A stretch of 6,613 nucleotides of DNA from Patescibacteria group bacterium (lineage in GTDB: Bacteria > Patescibacteriota > Minisyncoccia > Phycocordibacterales > PALSA-1337). The stretch is taken from NCBI GenBank assembly GCA_028864955.1, contig JAGWLE010000037.1, forward strand, positions 1 through 6,613, in the 5' to 3' direction. Position numbers and translations under genes: made by a program. The notes under the pieces were generated by a model. That model saw only the letters and a program-made list of their open reading frames with translations, was not told the DNA's origin and did no database searches. Every line of letters starts with the position of its first letter. Position 1 is the stretch's first letter. Shown one piece after another: positions 4,698-6,613 of the stretch.

Positions 4698-5960
4698 ATG
4701 AATAAAAAAACACTATCGATAGCAGGAACAATCGTAAATCATGACAGCTCGTTTACGGGCACCGTCATCATCGACCGTGATTCGGGATTGATAAGCGAAA
4801 TCGGAGGATACAGTGGAACGGCTGATATCGTACCGCCAAACAGATGCTTCATTCTGCCGGGTCTGATCGACGTGCATGTCCACGGCCGGCAAGATGCCAC
4901 GGACGAGGAATCGTATAAAGAAGACTTTATCAGCCTTGGCAATGCCGGAGTTAACGGCGGTGTCGTTTTTGTCTGTAGCATGGGAAACACGCCCAAACCG
5001 CCGGTGGATGATGCAACATATGACGAGTTGGCCGCGTTGGCAGCAGCCTCGCCCATACCCGTTCTGCTCTACGCCATGATCGGGCCTGACACGAACCCGC
5101 TTTTCCGGTCAGTGCCATACAAGCTCTGCCATGCTCGCACAACCGGCAAAAATGACAAAATATTCTTTCCCACGCGATTGAGCATCTATAAAGCCGCCTT
5201 CAGGTATCGCGGCCATCACGTCAGCAATCATTGCGAGAATCTGGAAATTCTGAAAGAGTGCGGGCATGAGGAAGCTCATGAAGCCCGACGACCAGCTCAC
5301 GCGGAAACCACTTCGATCGACGACGCTCTTGAATTGATCGAATATGTGTTCGGCTTCGGAAAGATTTGCCACTGCTCCGTTCCGACCGGCATTGAAAAAA
5401 TCCGTGCGGCCAAACGGCGCGGCGTTCGTGTCACCTGCGAGGTCACACCGCATCACTTGTATTTCGACACGAGTATGATCACGCCTGAGAACCGCCATTG
5501 GCTGCAGATGAACCCGCCACTACGTTCACCCGAAGATCGCCTGGCCATGATCGAACATCTGCGGCTGGGCGATATCGACATGCTGGCCAGCGACCATGCG
5601 CCGCATACGGCGGAAGACAAGCGGAAAGGGGCCTCGGGGCAACCGCACCTCGACACCTTTGGCCCGTTCACCACATGGCTTATCGAGAAGAGATATTTCG
5701 CGATGAGCCAGATCGTCCGCATGGCCAGTTATAACCCCGCGCAATTCGTAAATGCATTCCTGCCGAAAGAGCATATCGGCCTCGGCTACGGGCGCATCGG
5801 CGTCGGCCATGTCGGCTCACTGACGGTGATCGACATGACAACCCCCGTTACCGTCACCAAGGACATGCTCAAGACAAAATGCGGCTGGTCGCCATTCGAG
5901 GGCATCACCTTCCCCGGCAGCGTCAGACACACGATCGTCAGGGGACACGTTCTCAAATAG
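4698..5960 (+). CDS. pyrC: Dihydroorotase
   Basis: The 420-residue cytosolic zinc amidohydrolase closes carbamoyl-aspartate to dihydroorotate, the third step of pyrimidine synthesis. Metal and substrate motifs appear in family order: HVH at 60-62 with Arg64 after it, NT in MGNTPKP (95-101, usually MPNTxP), Lys142 in YKLC as the likely carbamylated metal bridge, His178 in NHCEN (177-181), His225 in ICHCS, EVTPHHL (248-254), NPPLR (272-276), and catalytic Asp299 in SDHAPHT (298-304). The C-terminal small domain ends with the usual GSLTVIDM and GSVRHTIVRG pattern. Length and the long KED-containing segment after HVH fit the long (class I type) dihydroorotases rather than the short E. coli type. 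Allantoinase or dihydropyrimidinase is the main alternative, but the dihydroorotate dehydrogenase immediately upstream argues for pyrimidine synthesis. It has its own ribosome binding site and terminators on both sides, so it is probably its own transcript. Confidence 0.9.
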   Translation: MNKKTLSIAGTIVNHDSSFTGTVIIDRDSGLISEIGGYSGTADIVPPNRCFILPGLIDVHVHGRQDATDEESYKEDFISLGNAGVNGGVVFVCSMGNTPKPPVDDATYDELAALAAASPIPVLLYAMIGPDTNPLFRSVPYKLCHARTTGKNDKIFFPTRLSIYKAAFRYRGHHVSNHCENLEILKECGHEEAHEARRPAHAETTSIDDALELIEYVFGFGKICHCSVPTGIEKIRAAKRRGVRVTCEVTPHHLYFDTSMITPENRHWLQMNPPLRSPEDRLAMIEHLRLGDIDMLASDHAPHTAEDKRKGASGQPHLDTFGPFTTWLIEKRYFAMSQIVRMASYNPAQFVNAFLPKEHIGLGYGRIGVGHVGSLTVIDMTTPVTVTKDMLKTKCGWSPFEGITFPGSVRHTIVRGHVLK

Positions 5961-5994
5961 CCGACTCTCGCGCAGCATCTGGACAGACAACACC

Positions 5995-6020
5995 GCACCG
6001 GAATAATCCGGTGCTTTTTT
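5995..6020 (+). terminator. Rho-independent terminator after the dihydroorotase gene
   Basis: The perfect eight-base stem GCACCGGA (5995-6002) pairs with TCCGGTGC (6007-6014) around loop ATAA, and six T follow (6015-6020). It points rightward for the dihydroorotase. Read leftward, the hairpin is followed by GGTGTTGTC, which is poor in T, so it is a weaker terminator for the convergent permease gene. The last two T of the run are part of that gene's stop codon. Confidence 0.95.
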
Positions 6021-6613
6021 ACGAATCCAGTTTGAGCAGCAAACCCCTTTCTTTGACTTTCGCAAACATGGCATAGAAGAACCAGAAGACGAGCACGAGA
6101 TATATGGCATCGAGACCGTATGAATACAGCATGGTCGTGACCGGCAATCCGCCGGTGGCGATGACTTGCCGCATGCCTTCAAAGACGTATGTGGACGGCA
6201 AGGCGTATGACAGAGGACGCAGCCATTGCGGCAGAGCCGAGACCGGATAGAAGACGGCGCTGAACGGCTGCACCAGGAAAATGATGCCGAAGGCCAGCAC
6301 CTGGGCAGTCGTGCCAAAACGCAGGATGATAGCCACCACAAAGAGGCCGAGCGCCCAGCCGAACAAAAGGAGTGAGATGATGAACGGTATCGTATAGAGG
6401 CCAAACTGGAATATATTGAAATGATAGAGTGCCACGGCGACGATTCCCAGTATGACGCCTTGAATGAGAATGCGGACAATGCCGAGCACTACCGTGGAGA
6501 ATATGAATTCAACGATGCGCACCGGCGTGACGAAAAGATTCAAGAGATTTTTTTCCCAGACATCCTCGAGAAAAGCGATGGTTACGGCATTCTGCGAACG
6601 ATTGAGCAGCTCC
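6019..6613 (-). CDS. ABC-2 type exporter permease (N-terminus beyond window)
   Basis: The frame is open from the right edge to a TAA at 6021-6019 (minus strand), giving the last 197 residues. It opens with a cytoplasmic, coupling-helix-like stretch (AFLEDVWEKNLLNLFV). About five hydrophobic segments follow, at roughly 39-65, 71-98, 105-125, 132-142 (re-entrant or partial) and 167-187. The segment YPVSALPQWLRPLSYALPS followed by TYVFEGMRQVI is the ABC-2 signature just before the last membrane helix. Such permeases pair with a separate ATP-binding subunit, usually encoded next to them, and export drugs, polysaccharides, lipids or peptides from the inner membrane. The ATPase would lie upstream, to the right of this window. 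Substrate cannot be deduced. The tail after the last helix is short and basic (FAKVKERGLLLKLDS). A TTG at 6543-6541 is not taken as the start because protein-like sequence clearly continues upstream of it. Confidence 0.88.
   Translation of the reverse strand, partial: ELLNRSQNAVTIAFLEDVWEKNLLNLFVTPVRIVEFIFSTVVLGIVRILIQGVILGIVAVALYHFNIFQFGLYTIPFIISLLLFGWALGLFVVAIILRFGTTAQVLAFGIIFLVQPFSAVFYPVSALPQWLRPLSYALPSTYVFEGMRQVIATGGLPVTTMLYSYGLDAIYLVLVFWFFYAMFAKVKERGLLLKLDS

Noticed and set aside
5817..6479. Minus-strand open frame of 220 codons spanning the dihydroorotase end and the permease
   Set aside because: It is Ser/Cys-rich and runs across the terminator in a different frame from the permease, which has clear ABC-2 features.
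6548..6554. Seven-A run (minus strand) in the permease as a frameshift site
   Set aside because: The permease frame reads normally across it with family-like residues on both sides, so no frameshift is needed.

Overview
This 6.6 kb window is gene-dense, with about 50% GC by eye and bacterial in character. It has sigma70-type promoters with TATAAT boxes, Rho-independent terminators, some Shine-Dalgarno starts and some apparently leaderless starts. Every frame reads under the standard code: TGA is used as a stop at 3431-3433 and never appears in frame inside a gene. The mix of leaderless and Shine-Dalgarno genes, a DUF3298-type anchored protein, a divergent class-1-like dihydroorotate dehydrogenase and several short genes I cannot place suggests an uncultivated lineage. 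Candidate Phyla Radiation (Patescibacteria) is my best guess, but it is inference, not proof.

Layout from left to right. Positions 1-1383 (minus strand, running off the left edge) encode a FAD-linked oxidoreductase of the GlcD / D-lactate dehydrogenase type. A divergent promoter region (1384-1498) separates it from a tryptophan-rich membrane protein of unknown function (1499-2077, plus). That gene ends at a terminator (2097-2141) which abuts the promoter of a signal-anchored DUF3298-like extracytoplasmic protein (2166-2939). A small basic protein of unknown function follows (3074-3433), with its own terminator (3464-3501). Two consecutive enzymes of de novo pyrimidine synthesis come next: a divergent dihydroorotate dehydrogenase (3589-4596) and a dihydroorotase (4698-5960), each closed by its own terminator. 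At the right edge, on the minus strand and cut off at its N-terminus, is the membrane permease of an ABC-2 type exporter (6019-6613).

The clear functional link is between the last two plus-strand enzymes. Dihydroorotase makes dihydroorotate and dihydroorotate dehydrogenase oxidises it to orotate. The other genes look like independent, mostly single-gene transcription units. No tRNA, rRNA, CRISPR array, insertion sequence or phage feature was seen, and no gene-free stretch exceeds about 155 bases. I found no convincing new multi-gene system. The most unusual points are the rebuilt FMN-phosphate region and six-glycine loop of the dihydroorotate dehydrogenase, two promoters with identical TATAAT-N6-ATG geometry, and two orphan proteins.
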